DNA of 64,000 bases. Source: Alphaproteobacteria bacterium. GTDB lineage: Bacteria; Pseudomonadota; Alphaproteobacteria; GCA-2731375. Shown here piece after piece: positions 27,666 to 36,290 of the stretch. Numbering within the stretch: the stretch's first letter is position 1; the number at the start of each line of letters is the position of its first letter. The stretch lies in the NCBI GenBank assembly GCA_016776605.1, contig JADHTB010000003.1, forward strand, positions 186,001 through 250,000. Reading direction: 5' to 3'. The translations under genes and the position numbers were made by a program. The notes under the pieces are model-generated. The model worked only from the letters and a program-made list of their open reading frames with translations. It was not told where the DNA came from and ran no database searches.

Positions 27666-28091
27666 ATGCGCCTGCAAAAATCAACCGAGTTTGCCCTGTA
27701 TGCGGTCCTGGAACTGGCTGCTGATCCGGGCCGGCAGATGTCTACCGCCGATATCGCCGTCCGTTACGGCATCTCGGCCCATCATCTGGCCAAGGTCATG
27801 CGGCAACTGGTGCGCGCCGGGCTGATCCAATCCGTGCGCGGCGTGGGTGGTGGTTATCGTTTCAGCGGCAATGTCAAACGGGTCACATTGTGGGACATCA
27901 TCGAACTGTTCGAGCCCGAGGCACCCGGCGACGGCGAAGCAGGCTACGACACCCCCATCGCCAGGGCCCTGTATAGAGTGCGGGCGGAAATCGACGATCT
28001 GGCCCGCGCCACCATGCAATCCATTACCCTGAAGTCACTGCTAAAATTTGCCCCGGCCGAAACCGTCGAGGGTCTAGCCCGGACTCTCTAA
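27666..28091 (+). CDS. Rrf2-family transcriptional regulator without cysteines
   Basis: This 141-aa winged-helix regulator has the Rrf2 start MRLQKSTEFALYAVLELA, the recognition helix YGISAHHLAKVMRQLVRAG and the wing VRGVGGGYRFSG. The protein contains no cysteine at all, so it cannot hold the Fe-S cluster used by IscR, NsrR or RirA. It is the last gene of the korA-korB-ferritin-GNAT-rrf2 run. A BadM-like role, controlling bcr and kor through the palindrome at 23936, is the leading idea. A ligand such as an aromatic CoA ester is possible but not shown. Confidence 0.85.
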   Translation: MRLQKSTEFALYAVLELAADPGRQMSTADIAVRYGISAHHLAKVMRQLVRAGLIQSVRGVGGGYRFSGNVKRVTLWDIIELFEPEAPGDGEAGYDTPIARALYRVRAEIDDLARATMQSITLKSLLKFAPAETVEGLARTL

Positions 28092-28104
28092 GGGGAACAA
28101 TCGA

Positions 28105-28150
28105 CCGAATCGCTTAAGCTTCAGCGACTCCGAATTAATCGAAAACTGCT
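28105..28150. repeat. Decayed family A-like element
   Basis: The segment GCGACTCCGAATTAATCGAAA closely matches the 5' part of repeat A0 (GCGACTCCAATTAATTGAAAA). It carries a short CGCT...AGCG stem. The second hairpin is lost. It lies between the convergent rrf2 and dac genes. Confidence 0.45.
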
Positions 28151-28174
28151 TGTCTTATAATTTTCTCGATTAGT

Positions 28175-29434
28175 TCAGCCGTGATAATTTTCTGTCGCCA
28201 GGAGCGCTTCCGTGGGCGCAACGGTCAGACAATCGAAATTGGCATTTCTGATGCGGCTGCACATTTCGTGGGCCTGGCGCTCGTTCATGCCATGCACCCG
28301 GGCCCGGTAAGATACCGCCCGTCCGCTTTCGATGGTATCGATGGACATGTTGGCCTCGGACAACAGGCCGGGCAATGCGCCGGTCAGTTTGCGTAGATGC
28401 CGGCGGGCCGAGGCCACCTGATTAAATGCGCCTATTTGTACCGACCATGCTATGTCAAAACGGGATTTGTCGAAATTTTCGGCGGCTTTGACGGCTCTGC
28501 GACTGGGTTTCTGCCGGGGCAGAGGAACGTGGCTAAAGCCATCCATGCGGCCCCGTGGGCGGACGAATCGACTGGGTAGCCCCGGCTCGTCGCCGCGTTG
28601 CAAACGTCTGAAACCGTTTGCCAGAAGTTTACGCATGCGCTGGTCCCGGCTGTTGGCGGAGCGGCCACCGAACAACACCCCTACCAAACGCCCTTCATCG
28701 CGGCTGGCCGAGGCCACCAGATTAAAGCCCGAGGCGCGGATGTAACCGGTCTTGATGCCGTCCACACCCTGGACGCTGCCAACCAAATTGTTGTGGTTGT
28801 GATACACTTTACCCCCGTAGGCGAACGAGGGTTTGGAGAAATAGTCAAAATGCTGCGGAAAATCACGCCGTATGGCCAAAGCCAGCCGGGCCATATCCCG
28901 CGCCGTTGATAGCTGGCGGCGGTTTGGCAGGCCGGAGGCGTTGCGGAACGTGGTTCGGCTCATTCCCAGATCCCGGGCCCGTCGGGTCATCTTCAGGGCG
29001 AACTTGAATTCGCTGCCGCCGATCGCCTCGGCCACCACAGTGGCGGCATCATTGGCCGATTTCGTTACCAGAGCCATGATCGCCTGGCGTACGGTAATGA
29101 TCTGGCCCCTTTTCAGGCCCAGCTTGGAAGCCGGCTGTCCCGCCGCCCGCCGAGACGTTTTCAATTTCTGCTCCAAGCGTAGCGTGCCCTTTTCCAGCGC
29201 CTCGAACACCATGTACAAGGTCATGATTTTGGTTAGCGAGGCAGGATATTTGCGGGCATCGGCGTTGCGTTCGGCTAGAACTCGACCGTTATCGCCATCC
29301 ACGACCAGTTCGGCATAGCGTGACCGTCCCGCTGCCGCGGGCGCCGCCAGGGATGCCGACAACAACAAGACGCCGGCTATCGACAACATCCATGTCGCCA
29401 CGGCCCCGCTATTGATGCGATTGCGGTCGGTCAT
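28175..29434 (-). CDS. D-alanyl-D-alanine carboxypeptidase with C-terminal SPOR domain
   Basis: This 419-aa periplasmic penicillin-binding protein trims peptidoglycan pentapeptides. A signal peptide spans residues 12-36 (WMLSIAGVLLLSASLAAPAAA). The catalytic SxxK is SLTK (S66, K69), the SxN is in TKSANDAAT, and the KTG is in DGIKTGYI. Residues about 330-415 form a SPOR domain (WSVQIGAFNQVASARRHL), which binds denuded glycan at division sites. This PBP5/6-plus-SPOR arrangement is common in Alphaproteobacteria. It is monocistronic, convergent with rrf2. Confidence 0.92.
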   Translation of the reverse strand: MTDRNRINSGAVATWMLSIAGVLLLSASLAAPAAAGRSRYAELVVDGDNGRVLAERNADARKYPASLTKIMTLYMVFEALEKGTLRLEQKLKTSRRAAGQPASKLGLKRGQIITVRQAIMALVTKSANDAATVVAEAIGGSEFKFALKMTRRARDLGMSRTTFRNASGLPNRRQLSTARDMARLALAIRRDFPQHFDYFSKPSFAYGGKVYHNHNNLVGSVQGVDGIKTGYIRASGFNLVASASRDEGRLVGVLFGGRSANSRDQRMRKLLANGFRRLQRGDEPGLPSRFVRPRGRMDGFSHVPLPRQKPSRRAVKAAENFDKSRFDIAWSVQIGAFNQVASARRHLRKLTGALPGLLSEANMSIDTIESGRAVSYRARVHGMNERQAHEMCSRIRNANFDCLTVAPTEALLATENYHG

Positions 29435-30077
29435 GTAACCGCGTCGAAAAACGTGATGGCAGAAATAGCGGGCGAAGGTGGCACAGGCTGTCCAATACTT
29501 AAGAACTCTATAATCAAGTAAAACGAATCATCATGAATAATAGGTAAACATACCACTTCTCCGCAACGGTCTTTTCCGATCTCGCAATTTTATTACTGTC
29601 CCGATATGACATAGTGGATTGTCTTTTATCCAAGGTCATTAATCTTTTTCGCTAATTTTTGCCAAACTTATCTTCAATCAACCGCTTCGTTGTTGCATCT
29701 AATTTCAACATTTTCCGTCCTCCTGAAAGCATCGGCTGTCTCAAGGGGAAAAAGAACAGGCAGGAAAACCAGCGCATAGACGCTACAGCTCCTTTATCGG
29801 TTCGAAATCGATCAGGTCGATCGATACGATATAGTCTGGTTCACCGCTGCAACAGTGGATGAAGATGGTCAAATCGATGGAAATTCCGCCGTGTTGAGCG
29901 CCAGGAGCATTGAACATGTAAGCGCCGGGGCGGGCTTAGATGGCGACGGGTGTTGTTTGTTTTGGTTTCTGCATCCTGAGAATCTACTCAGATACGGCAG
30001 GGAATGTTACGGTGACGACCGAAGCATTGAAGCGACAATAAGCGTAAAATTCCGACATCCTCCCAAGGAGTTCGACG
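29435..30077. other. Intergenic region, AT-richer, no confident gene
   Basis: This 643-bp gap lies between the divergent dac and ArsR-type genes and is visibly AT-richer than its flanks. The track ORFs here have no recognisable protein character. The only notable item is a 19-codon minus-strand reading frame at 29652-29711 (MLKLDATTKRLIEDKFGKN) with AGGAGG 8 nt before its ATG. I would not call it a gene on that basis. Confidence 0.4.
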
Positions 30078-30788
30078 ATGGCGAGCAATGCTAAATTTTC
30101 GGAAATTGCGGCCCTTGCGGGCGATCCCAGCCGTGCTGCAATGCTCCATGCGTTGATGGACGGGCGCGCTCTGACTGCGTCCGAAATGGCACGCGCAGCC
30201 GGCATTACACCACAGACGGCGAGCGACCATTTGGCTCGCATGGTCGCCGCGGGACTTCTTAGCGTCGTAAAACAGGGCCGGCATCGCTACCATCGGCTTG
30301 CTTCCCCGGTGGTGGCGCAGATGATGGAAAGCATTATGCAAGTGGCGTCGGCTTCGGAGCCGACGCGACCTCAACTCACCGTTGGGCCGCGCGACAAATC
30401 TCTGCGGGCCGGACGAACCTGCTATGACCATCTTGCCGGTCGTTTGGGCGTTGCGCTAGCGGCCTCATTGGTGGCGGATGGTTATATTGAATTAACGGAT
30501 GACGCCGGTTTGGTGACAAACGATGGTGTTGCCTTTTTAGGCGGGATCGGGATCGATATGGATGCTCTCCTGGCCCGTGGCGGCAAACGGTCTAAACGTG
30601 TCCTGTGTCGGCCGTGTCTTGATTGGAGCGAGCGGCGACCGCATCTATCGGGTGCAGTGGGGGCGGCGTTATGCGCGCACAGTCTCAAAAATGACTGGAT
30701 ACGTCGCATTGATGATACGCGCGCAGTCATGGTTACCCCTAAGGGCCGGCGCGTTTTTCGAGATGAGCTGGGCCTGCACCTGGAATAA
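30078..30788 (+). CDS. ArsR-type winged-helix transcriptional regulator
   Basis: This 236-aa regulator has an N-terminal ArsR-type domain (ALAGDPSRAAMLHALMDG, SEMARAAGITPQTASDHLARM, GRHRYHRLAS) and a longer C-terminal domain with CRPCLDWSERRPHLSGAVGA. This long form commonly sits next to an MFS exporter that it controls. Here the downstream gene survives only as a fragment (30791-30985), so the regulator may have lost its target. An AAGGAG ribosome site precedes the ATG. No metal-binding ArsR site (ELCVCDL) is visible. Confidence 0.85.
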   Translation: MASNAKFSEIAALAGDPSRAAMLHALMDGRALTASEMARAAGITPQTASDHLARMVAAGLLSVVKQGRHRYHRLASPVVAQMMESIMQVASASEPTRPQLTVGPRDKSLRAGRTCYDHLAGRLGVALAASLVADGYIELTDDAGLVTNDGVAFLGGIGIDMDALLARGGKRSKRVLCRPCLDWSERRPHLSGAVGAALCAHSLKNDWIRRIDDTRAVMVTPKGRRVFRDELGLHLE

Positions 30789-30790
30789 CT

Positions 30791-30985
30791 GCCTGTTGCG
30801 CCAATACCGGCTGTAGTGCCAGGGCTGTCCATGGCTGGGCGCCTCAGCGCAACGGAAGCAGGCTGGATCGGGGGAATATACTTCGCGGGCTATGCCGCCG
30901 CCATTCCATGACTGGCCCATGCGACGGATCACTTCGACCGTCACTGGCTGGGTTTTCCGTTAATCGCTAATGGCATCCGTGTTTG
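30791..30985 (+). pseudogene. MFS transporter N-terminal fragment
   Basis: Translation just after the regulator stop gives LPVAPIPAVVPGLSMAGRL, then SATEAGWIGGIYFAGYAAAIP, a stop codon, and LAHATDHFDRHWLGF in the same frame. This is the typical first-two-helix region of an MFS permease. The internal TGA and the absence of any further transporter sequence mark it as a remnant of the partner of the ArsR-type gene. Confidence 0.65.
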
Positions 30986-31135
30986 GTATGTGACCTGCCT
31001 GGTCTCCGTGGCAGCGTGTTTTGCTCACATGTTTCACTTCACTTTGAAACCATCGCCATTTGGCGGCACCGTACGGCGGGCCGCTTGCCTTACATCGCCC
31101 CAGTCGATCATGCTGCGGCGCAAAATAAAAATATG

Positions 31136-31206
31136 GTGCAGTGCACAATTTCTTCTTGACATGCGACTTTTACTCCCTATTTTATGGCTATGTTGCATTG
31201 CAGCAG
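31136..31206 (+). promoter_or_regulatory. Phasin promoter with two TGCA-rich PhaR-like sites
   Basis: TTGACA at 31156 and TATTTT at 31178 (16-bp spacer) read toward the phasin gene. A perfect palindrome GTGCA-G-TGCAC (31136-31146) lies upstream, and TTGCATTGCAGCAG (31192-31205) lies at the expected start site. TGC-rich sites of this sort are bound by the PHB-responsive repressor PhaR in Paracoccus and Rhodobacter. The assignment is by resemblance. Confidence 0.5.
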
Positions 31207-31350
31207 AAGCGAATTTTGACTAGTTGAAATGGGTTTCGGCGTTACCGGGGCCGCGATCCCACGGGCCTCTTTGGCAGCGGATTGCACCGGTCGGCGAGAT
31301 TCAGATGACGCCAACAACCAGATGATGCCAACAAACAGAGAGATTTGATC

Positions 31351-31866
31351 ATGACCGCTAAAACCACCAAGCAGGACAAAGTCACCGACAGCGCCACCAC
31401 AGCGGCCGAGACCATGGTTGCGGTCGGCCAGGAGGCCCTTCGCAACTTCGCCAAAGCCAGCACCGAAAGCTATGAAAACGCCTTCACCGGCATCCGCGGC
31501 AAGGCCGGGGATCTGGTCCAGGGCTATGATGAAATAGCCGCCACCGGCAAGGAAAACATGGAAATCCTTAGCGCGGCCGGCACGGCCTATGGCAAGGGCG
31601 TGGAAGCCATCGGCGGGGAATGGATGAACTTCGCCAAAAAGATGATGGACACTAACGTGCAGGCGACGAAGGCCATCCTAGGCGCCAAGTCTCTGAACGA
31701 AGTGATGGATCTGCAATCTGAATTTATGCGCGGCAGCTTCGACGGTCTGATGGCCCAGAGCACCAAGATTGGTGAACTGGCGACCAAGGTGGCCCAGGAT
31801 GCGGCCGAACCCATCAACGCCCAGCTCACCGCAACGGTGGAGAAATGGCACAAGAACGCGGCGTAA
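31351..31866 (+). CDS. Phasin-family protein
   Basis: This 171-aa helical, Ala- and Lys-rich protein has the phasin_2-like segments AAETMVAVGQEALRNFAKAS, YDEIAATGKENMEIL and LQSEFMRGSFDGLMAQST. Phasins coat polyhydroxyalkanoate granules, so the organism probably stores PHB. The ATG at 31351 is preferred to the TTG in the track. A PhaR-like control region lies upstream and a strong terminator follows 45 bp after the stop. It is monocistronic. Confidence 0.9.
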   Translation: MTAKTTKQDKVTDSATTAAETMVAVGQEALRNFAKASTESYENAFTGIRGKAGDLVQGYDEIAATGKENMEILSAAGTAYGKGVEAIGGEWMNFAKKMMDTNVQATKAILGAKSLNEVMDLQSEFMRGSFDGLMAQSTKIGELATKVAQDAAEPINAQLTATVEKWHKNAA

Positions 31867-31910
31867 TCGCCGTATGGCAGCCCTTCCCATTGGGAGGGGC
31901 GCCGCAGAGA

Positions 31911-31942
31911 AGGGTCCGGTTCCTCCCACCGGACCCTTTTTT
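31911..31942 (+). terminator. Rho-independent terminator after phasin
   Basis: The stem GGGTCCGG...CCGGACCC with a 9-nt loop is followed directly by six T residues. It ends the phasin transcript. Confidence 0.9.
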
Positions 31943-32129
31943 GTGCCTTTTTTCAGGGTCCGGCCCGCCGCCGGGCCGCTTATTTTTGCTCTTTGTAAAT
32001 AACTACAAGCTACTATCCTGTCGATCACCTCTTCCAATATGATGGAAATGGCCGATATGATAAGAACGTGGCATACTTCGGTTTGGCTTGGGTGGGGGGG
32101 TTGAGCCGTATGCAGGGGTTCCAATTGGC

Positions 32130-32480
32130 ATGAGTGAACTGAACGGCAATAACGGTACCGAGGATGACGGCGGCCAGAATGGCGGCAGCGGTACCGATGT
32201 GGTCACCAAAACCAAGCCGAAGACGAAAAAGCCGTCCATGTACCGTGTGCTATTGTTAAACGACGATTACACGCCGATGGAGTTTGTCATCCATGTGTTG
32301 GAGCGCTACTTTAGCAAGGACCAACAGGAAGCGACCCAAATCATGCTGCATGTGCACCAGAAGGGGATTGGTGTCTGCGGCGTCTTCCCATTTGAAATAG
32401 CGGAGACTAAGGTGATGCAGGTGACCGACCTCGCCCGCAAGAACCAGCATCCGCTGCAATGCACAATGGAAAAAGTCTAG
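32130..32480 (+). CDS. clpS: ATP-dependent Clp protease adaptor ClpS
   Basis: This 116-aa N-end-rule adaptor delivers substrates to ClpAP. A disordered Gly/Asn/Thr/Lys-rich N terminus of about 35 residues is followed by the folded core [37 protein letters not shown] and the terminal PLQCTMEKV. The [11 protein letters not shown] loop binds the N-terminal hydrophobic residue. The ATG at 32130 is chosen (MSELNGNN); the track start adds 14 residues. Its stop overlaps the clpA start by 1 nt. Confidence 0.95.
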   Translation: MSELNGNNGTEDDGGQNGGSGTDVVTKTKPKTKKPSMYRVLLLNDDYTPMEFVIHVLERYFSKDQQEATQIMLHVHQKGIGVCGVFPFEIAETKVMQVTDLARKNQHPLQCTMEKV

Positions 32481-34840
32481 TGGCATCATTCGCGACAGAA
32501 TTGGAACAAAGCCTGCATCGCGCGTTACGTAGCGCCAACGATCACCGGCATGAATTCGCAACCCTGGAACATCTGTTATTGGCCTTGTGCGATGACAATG
32601 ATGCCCGCTCTGTATTGCGCGCCTGCAATGTGGACATTGACCAGTTGCGCCTGCAATTGACCAACTATCTGGACGAAGACCTGGCCTCGTTGACGGTTGA
32701 GGAGGAAGAGGAGGCAAAGCCCACGGCTGGCTTCCAACGGGTCATCCAGCGCGCCGTCTATCACGTGCAATCTTCGGGCCGGGACGAGGTGACGGGCGCC
32801 AATGTTCTGGTCGCCGTCTTTGCCGAGCGCGAGAGCCACGCGGTGTTCTTCCTGCAGGAACAGGACATGACGCGGCTGGATGCGGTCAGTTATATTGCCC
32901 ACGGCGTGGCTAAGGCGCCGGGCATGAGTACCGAACGGACCGTGCACGGCACGGAAGAAAAGGACCAGGAAGAAAGCGGCGTCAAATCCGGCGACGAGGC
33001 CCTGGCGGCCTATTGCGTCGATCTGAATGAAAAAGCCCGTAGCGGCCGCATCGATCCGGTTATCGGCCGGGAAGAGGAATTGGAACGAACAATCCAGATC
33101 CTCTGCCGGCGGCAAAAGAACAACCCGCTGCTGGTCGGCGACCCCGGTGTCGGCAAAACCGCCATAGCCGAAGGTCTGGCCCGCCGCGTGGTGCTGGGTG
33201 AAGTGCCGGAAGTTCTACGCGATACCACGATATATTCCCTGGACATGGGCGCACTGCTGGCTGGCACCCGTTATCGGGGCGATTTTGAAGAGCGTCTGAA
33301 GGCGGTTATTCAGGAACTGGAAAACCACGCGGACGCCATTCTGTTCATAGACGAAATTCATACGGTGATTGGCGCCGGCGCCACCTCCGGCGGCGCCATG
33401 GATGCGTCCAACATGTTAAAGCCGGCCTTGGCTAGCGGCACCATCCGTTGCATGGGCTCCACCACCTACAAGGAATACCGCGGTTATATCGAAAAAGACC
33501 GGGCCCTGTTGCGGCGCTTTCAGAAGATCGACATCAACGAGCCAAGTGTGTCGGATGCGGTAAAGATCCTGCAGGGATTGAAACCTTATTTCGAGGATTA
33601 CCACAACATCCGCTACACCGGCGATGCGATCAAGGCGGCGGTTGAGCTGTCGGCGAAATATATCAATGACCGCAAACTGCCGGACAAGGCGATCGATGTC
33701 ATCGATGAAGTGGGTGCGGCGCAGATGCTGCTGCCTGAAAGCCGGCGCAAAAAGACTATCTCGGTCAAGGATATCGAGACCGTGGTGGCCAAAATCGCCC
33801 GCATCCCGCCGAAGACCGTTTCCAAGGACGACCGGGCCAGTCTGGCCAATCTGGACGGCGAACTGAAAAATGTCGTGTTCGGCCAGGACCAGGCCATCGA
33901 AGCGCTGGCAACAGCTCTGAAGATGTCGCGGGCCGGTCTGCGTGAACCGGAAAAACCAATTGGCAGCTATCTGTTTTCCGGCCCCACCGGTGTCGGCAAG
34001 ACCGAGGTGGCGCGGCAGTTGGCCAATATCATGGGCATGGAAATGGTCCGCTTCGATATGTCGGAATATATGGAGCGGCACACCATCAGCCGTCTGATCG
34101 GCGCACCGCCCGGCTACGTAGGCTTTGATCAGGGCGGCATGTTGACCGACGCCATCGATCAGAACCCCCATGCAGTCCTGCTGTTGGACGAGATTGAAAA
34201 GGCCCATCCCGATCTGTTCAACATTCTGTTGCAGATTATGGACTACGGCAAACTGACCGATCACAACGGCAAGCATGTGGACTTCCGCAATGTGGTCCTG
34301 ATTATGACCACCAATGCCGGTGCGGCGGAGATGTCAAAGATGGCCATCGGCTTCGGCCGGGATATGCAGGTTGGCGCCGATGAAGAGGCCATCAATCGAC
34401 TATTCACGCCGGAGTTCCGCAATCGTCTGGACGCCACTATCAGTTTTTCGGCACTGCCGCCGGAGGTGATTTCCAAGGTGGTTGATAAATTTATCGGCGA
34501 GCTGAGCGCCCAACTGGGCGAGCGCAAGGTTTCCATCAGCATCAGTGATGCAGCCCGCGATTGGTTGGCGGAAAAAGGCTATGACAAGCTTTATGGTGCC
34601 CGCCCCCTGAGCCGGATTATCCAGGACAAGGTGAAGAAACCTCTGGCCGATGAATTGCTGTTCGGCAAACTGGCCAAGGGTGGCCAGGTCACGGTTGATG
34701 TGGCTGACGGCAGATTAAACTTTGAATTCAAGGCCCTTGAGAAAAAGCCAAAGCGCGGCAAGAAAGGCGATGGCGGCAGCAAAGGCCCGGCCGATCCGGA
34801 AGCCCCCAGCGACGACAAAATTCCGGAACTGGTTACCTGA
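32480..34840 (+). CDS. clpA: ATP-dependent Clp protease ATPase subunit ClpA
   Basis: This 786-aa double-AAA+ unfoldase has an N-domain (residues 1-140, ASFATELEQSLHRALRSAN), D1 with Walker A GDPGVGKTAIAEGLA, D2 with GPTGVGKTEVARQLA, and the C-terminal sensor-2 region YGARPLSRIIQDKVKKPL. A Lys/Gly-rich tail follows. I place the start at the GTG overlapping the clpS stop (VASFATEL, matching the ClpA N terminus), not at 32459 as in the track. Coupled to clpS as usual in Alphaproteobacteria. Confidence 0.96.
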   Translation: MASFATELEQSLHRALRSANDHRHEFATLEHLLLALCDDNDARSVLRACNVDIDQLRLQLTNYLDEDLASLTVEEEEEAKPTAGFQRVIQRAVYHVQSSGRDEVTGANVLVAVFAERESHAVFFLQEQDMTRLDAVSYIAHGVAKAPGMSTERTVHGTEEKDQEESGVKSGDEALAAYCVDLNEKARSGRIDPVIGREEELERTIQILCRRQKNNPLLVGDPGVGKTAIAEGLARRVVLGEVPEVLRDTTIYSLDMGALLAGTRYRGDFEERLKAVIQELENHADAILFIDEIHTVIGAGATSGGAMDASNMLKPALASGTIRCMGSTTYKEYRGYIEKDRALLRRFQKIDINEPSVSDAVKILQGLKPYFEDYHNIRYTGDAIKAAVELSAKYINDRKLPDKAIDVIDEVGAAQMLLPESRRKKTISVKDIETVVAKIARIPPKTVSKDDRASLANLDGELKNVVFGQDQAIEALATALKMSRAGLREPEKPIGSYLFSGPTGVGKTEVARQLANIMGMEMVRFDMSEYMERHTISRLIGAPPGYVGFDQGGMLTDAIDQNPHAVLLLDEIEKAHPDLFNILLQIMDYGKLTDHNGKHVDFRNVVLIMTTNAGAAEMSKMAIGFGRDMQVGADEEAINRLFTPEFRNRLDATISFSALPPEVISKVVDKFIGELSAQLGERKVSISISDAARDWLAEKGYDKLYGARPLSRIIQDKVKKPLADELLFGKLAKGGQVTVDVADGRLNFEFKALEKKPKRGKKGDGGSKGPADPEAPSDDKIPELVT

Positions 34841-34884
34841 TACCACACCGCCGGCGCCGCCCCGATCATAGGAGCTAGCTAGGA

Positions 34885-35214
34885 ATGACTGCGTTTCCGC
34901 AATATTTGTTAATCGTCAGTGCCGAGATCGACGGGGCGGTCGAAGCCGCCTGGAACCAATGGTATGATGAAGAGCATTTACCTCAGGCCCTGGCCTGTCC
35001 CGGCGTCTTGCGCGGTAGCCGCTATGTCTCGGCTGGTGACGCCAGCCTGACCAGGGATGGCGAAAAATCCCAATCATCCGCCAAGACCTATATGGCGGTC
35101 TATGAACTGAGCGGCCCGGAGGCCTTGGACACGCCGGAATTCATGGAGATGCGCGGTTGGTATCAGTTTACCGACAAGATTACCGCCCGCACCCAGGTTT
35201 TTCAGAAGCTTTAA
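34885..35214 (+). CDS. EthD/dimeric alpha-beta barrel-like hypothetical protein
   Basis: This 109-aa protein has YLLIVSAEIDGAVEAAWNQWYDEEHLPQALACPGV, a WYxEHLP pattern found in small ferredoxin-like dimeric barrel proteins (EthD/DUF4286-like), and a closing KITARTQVFQKL strand. No catalytic role is established for the group. It follows clpA by 44 bp but is functionally unrelated as far as can be seen. Its 3' end overlaps the convergent PhyH gene by 4 bp. Confidence 0.7.
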   Translation: MTAFPQYLLIVSAEIDGAVEAAWNQWYDEEHLPQALACPGVLRGSRYVSAGDASLTRDGEKSQSSAKTYMAVYELSGPEALDTPEFMEMRGWYQFTDKITARTQVFQKL

Positions 35215-36107
35215 ATCTCCGTGCCGGCGGATTTCTGCCCGATGACCGTAAAGAATGAAGCGGATTTGGGCTGCTGCGGTAATTCCACCTCCAATGGCAC
35301 CATGCGCGCCACCGGGCTGGCCTGGCCACGCACAATGGTACCTTCCAGGGTCGATGGCATGGGATTGCGGGCCACGGGCACCGCGTCGGCGGCGCTGTAT
35401 ACGCAAAGGTAGATGGCGCGGCGGCGCCCGGCCGATAGGTTCGGCTCGCTGCCGTGTTGCAGGCGGGTGTGCATCAGACAGACGGCGCCGGCCTTGCCTT
35501 CAATAGGAACCTGGCGGGCCAGATAGTCTTGTTCCAACGCCGGCGCGACCATGCCGGTGAAAACGCCGTCCTGGAACAGGCTGTCAATGGTCCCGCGATG
35601 GGTGCCCGGCACCACCATCAGGCAGCCATTGTCCTCATCCACATCGTCCAGCAACAGCAACGCCGTGATAACATCGTCATTGGTATGCGGGGTGTAACAA
35701 AAATCCTGGTGATAGCGCACGACCATTGTGCTGCCGGGCAGTTTGGAGTTGATCTTGCAATGGTGATACTTGACGTTCGGTCCGATCAGATCGGCGACCA
35801 TGTCGACCATCGGCGCATCGGTCATGACGGTGTGGAAGTCCGCGGATATTTCAGCTGGATTGTTGATCCGCCGCAGGGCGGGCTGTGCCGCCGAATGGCT
35901 CTCCTCAAGATCAAAGCGCGGCCGGCCGTCCACGGTGGGTTCGCCATAGGGTTGGTTGTGGCCCCGGCTTTCCGCCGTCCAGTCATCCATTTGCCGACGC
36001 AGGCGTGCCAGCGTGCCGCCATCCACGGCACCGTCCACCACCAGATAGCCATCGCGCCAAAACTGTTCACGCTGCTTTTGCGAAAGGATCTTGCCTGCCG
36101 TGGTCAT
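35211..36107 (-). CDS. Phytanoyl-CoA dioxygenase-family protein
   Basis: This 298-aa Fe(II)/2-oxoglutarate-dependent oxygenase of the PhyH type has the iron-binding HxD in VVRYHQDFCYTPH. The distal His is in MHTRLQHGSEPN and the 2-oxoglutarate-binding Arg in SAGRRRAIYLCVY. VDEDNGCLMVVPGTHRG is the conserved core strand. The substrate is unknown; hydroxylation of a small acid or its CoA ester is likely. It needs oxygen, so it belongs to the aerobic lifestyle. It is divergent from the SDR at 36291 across repeat B2. Confidence 0.9.
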   Translation of the reverse strand: MTTAGKILSQKQREQFWRDGYLVVDGAVDGGTLARLRRQMDDWTAESRGHNQPYGEPTVDGRPRFDLEESHSAAQPALRRINNPAEISADFHTVMTDAPMVDMVADLIGPNVKYHHCKINSKLPGSTMVVRYHQDFCYTPHTNDDVITALLLLDDVDEDNGCLMVVPGTHRGTIDSLFQDGVFTGMVAPALEQDYLARQVPIEGKAGAVCLMHTRLQHGSEPNLSAGRRRAIYLCVYSAADAVPVARNPMPSTLEGTIVRGQASPVARMVPLEVELPQQPKSASFFTVIGQKSAGTEI

Positions 36108-36148
36108 GACATCGTGCCTTTTTTGTTGCGCTCAATCGTCTATCCATT

Positions 36149-36248
36149 AGAGCGGTCGGCGTTCATTCGAACGCTGGCTGCTCTAATGCTCTAGATTAGA
36201 TCAAATTATCAGCCTAAAAACGATTCCGTTTTTAGGCCGTTTGATCTA
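36149..36248. repeat. Family B structured repeat (B2)
   Basis: This 100-bp relative of B1 has an outer AGAGC...GCTCT around GCGTTC-ATTC-GAACGC. A second hairpin, AGATCAAA...TTTGATCT, encloses GCCTAAAAACG...CGTTTTTAGGC. It lies in the divergent region between the PhyH and SDR starts, so it may overlap their promoters. Confidence 0.88.
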
Positions 36249-36290
36249 GTACCAAGCAGACAGGGGCTGTAGCAATCGAAGAGGCTGACG

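Noticed and set aside
29652-29711. 19-codon peptide MLKLDATTKRLIEDKFGKN with strong AGGAGG
   Set aside because: Too short to support without homologues or expression data; reported only in the intergenic note.
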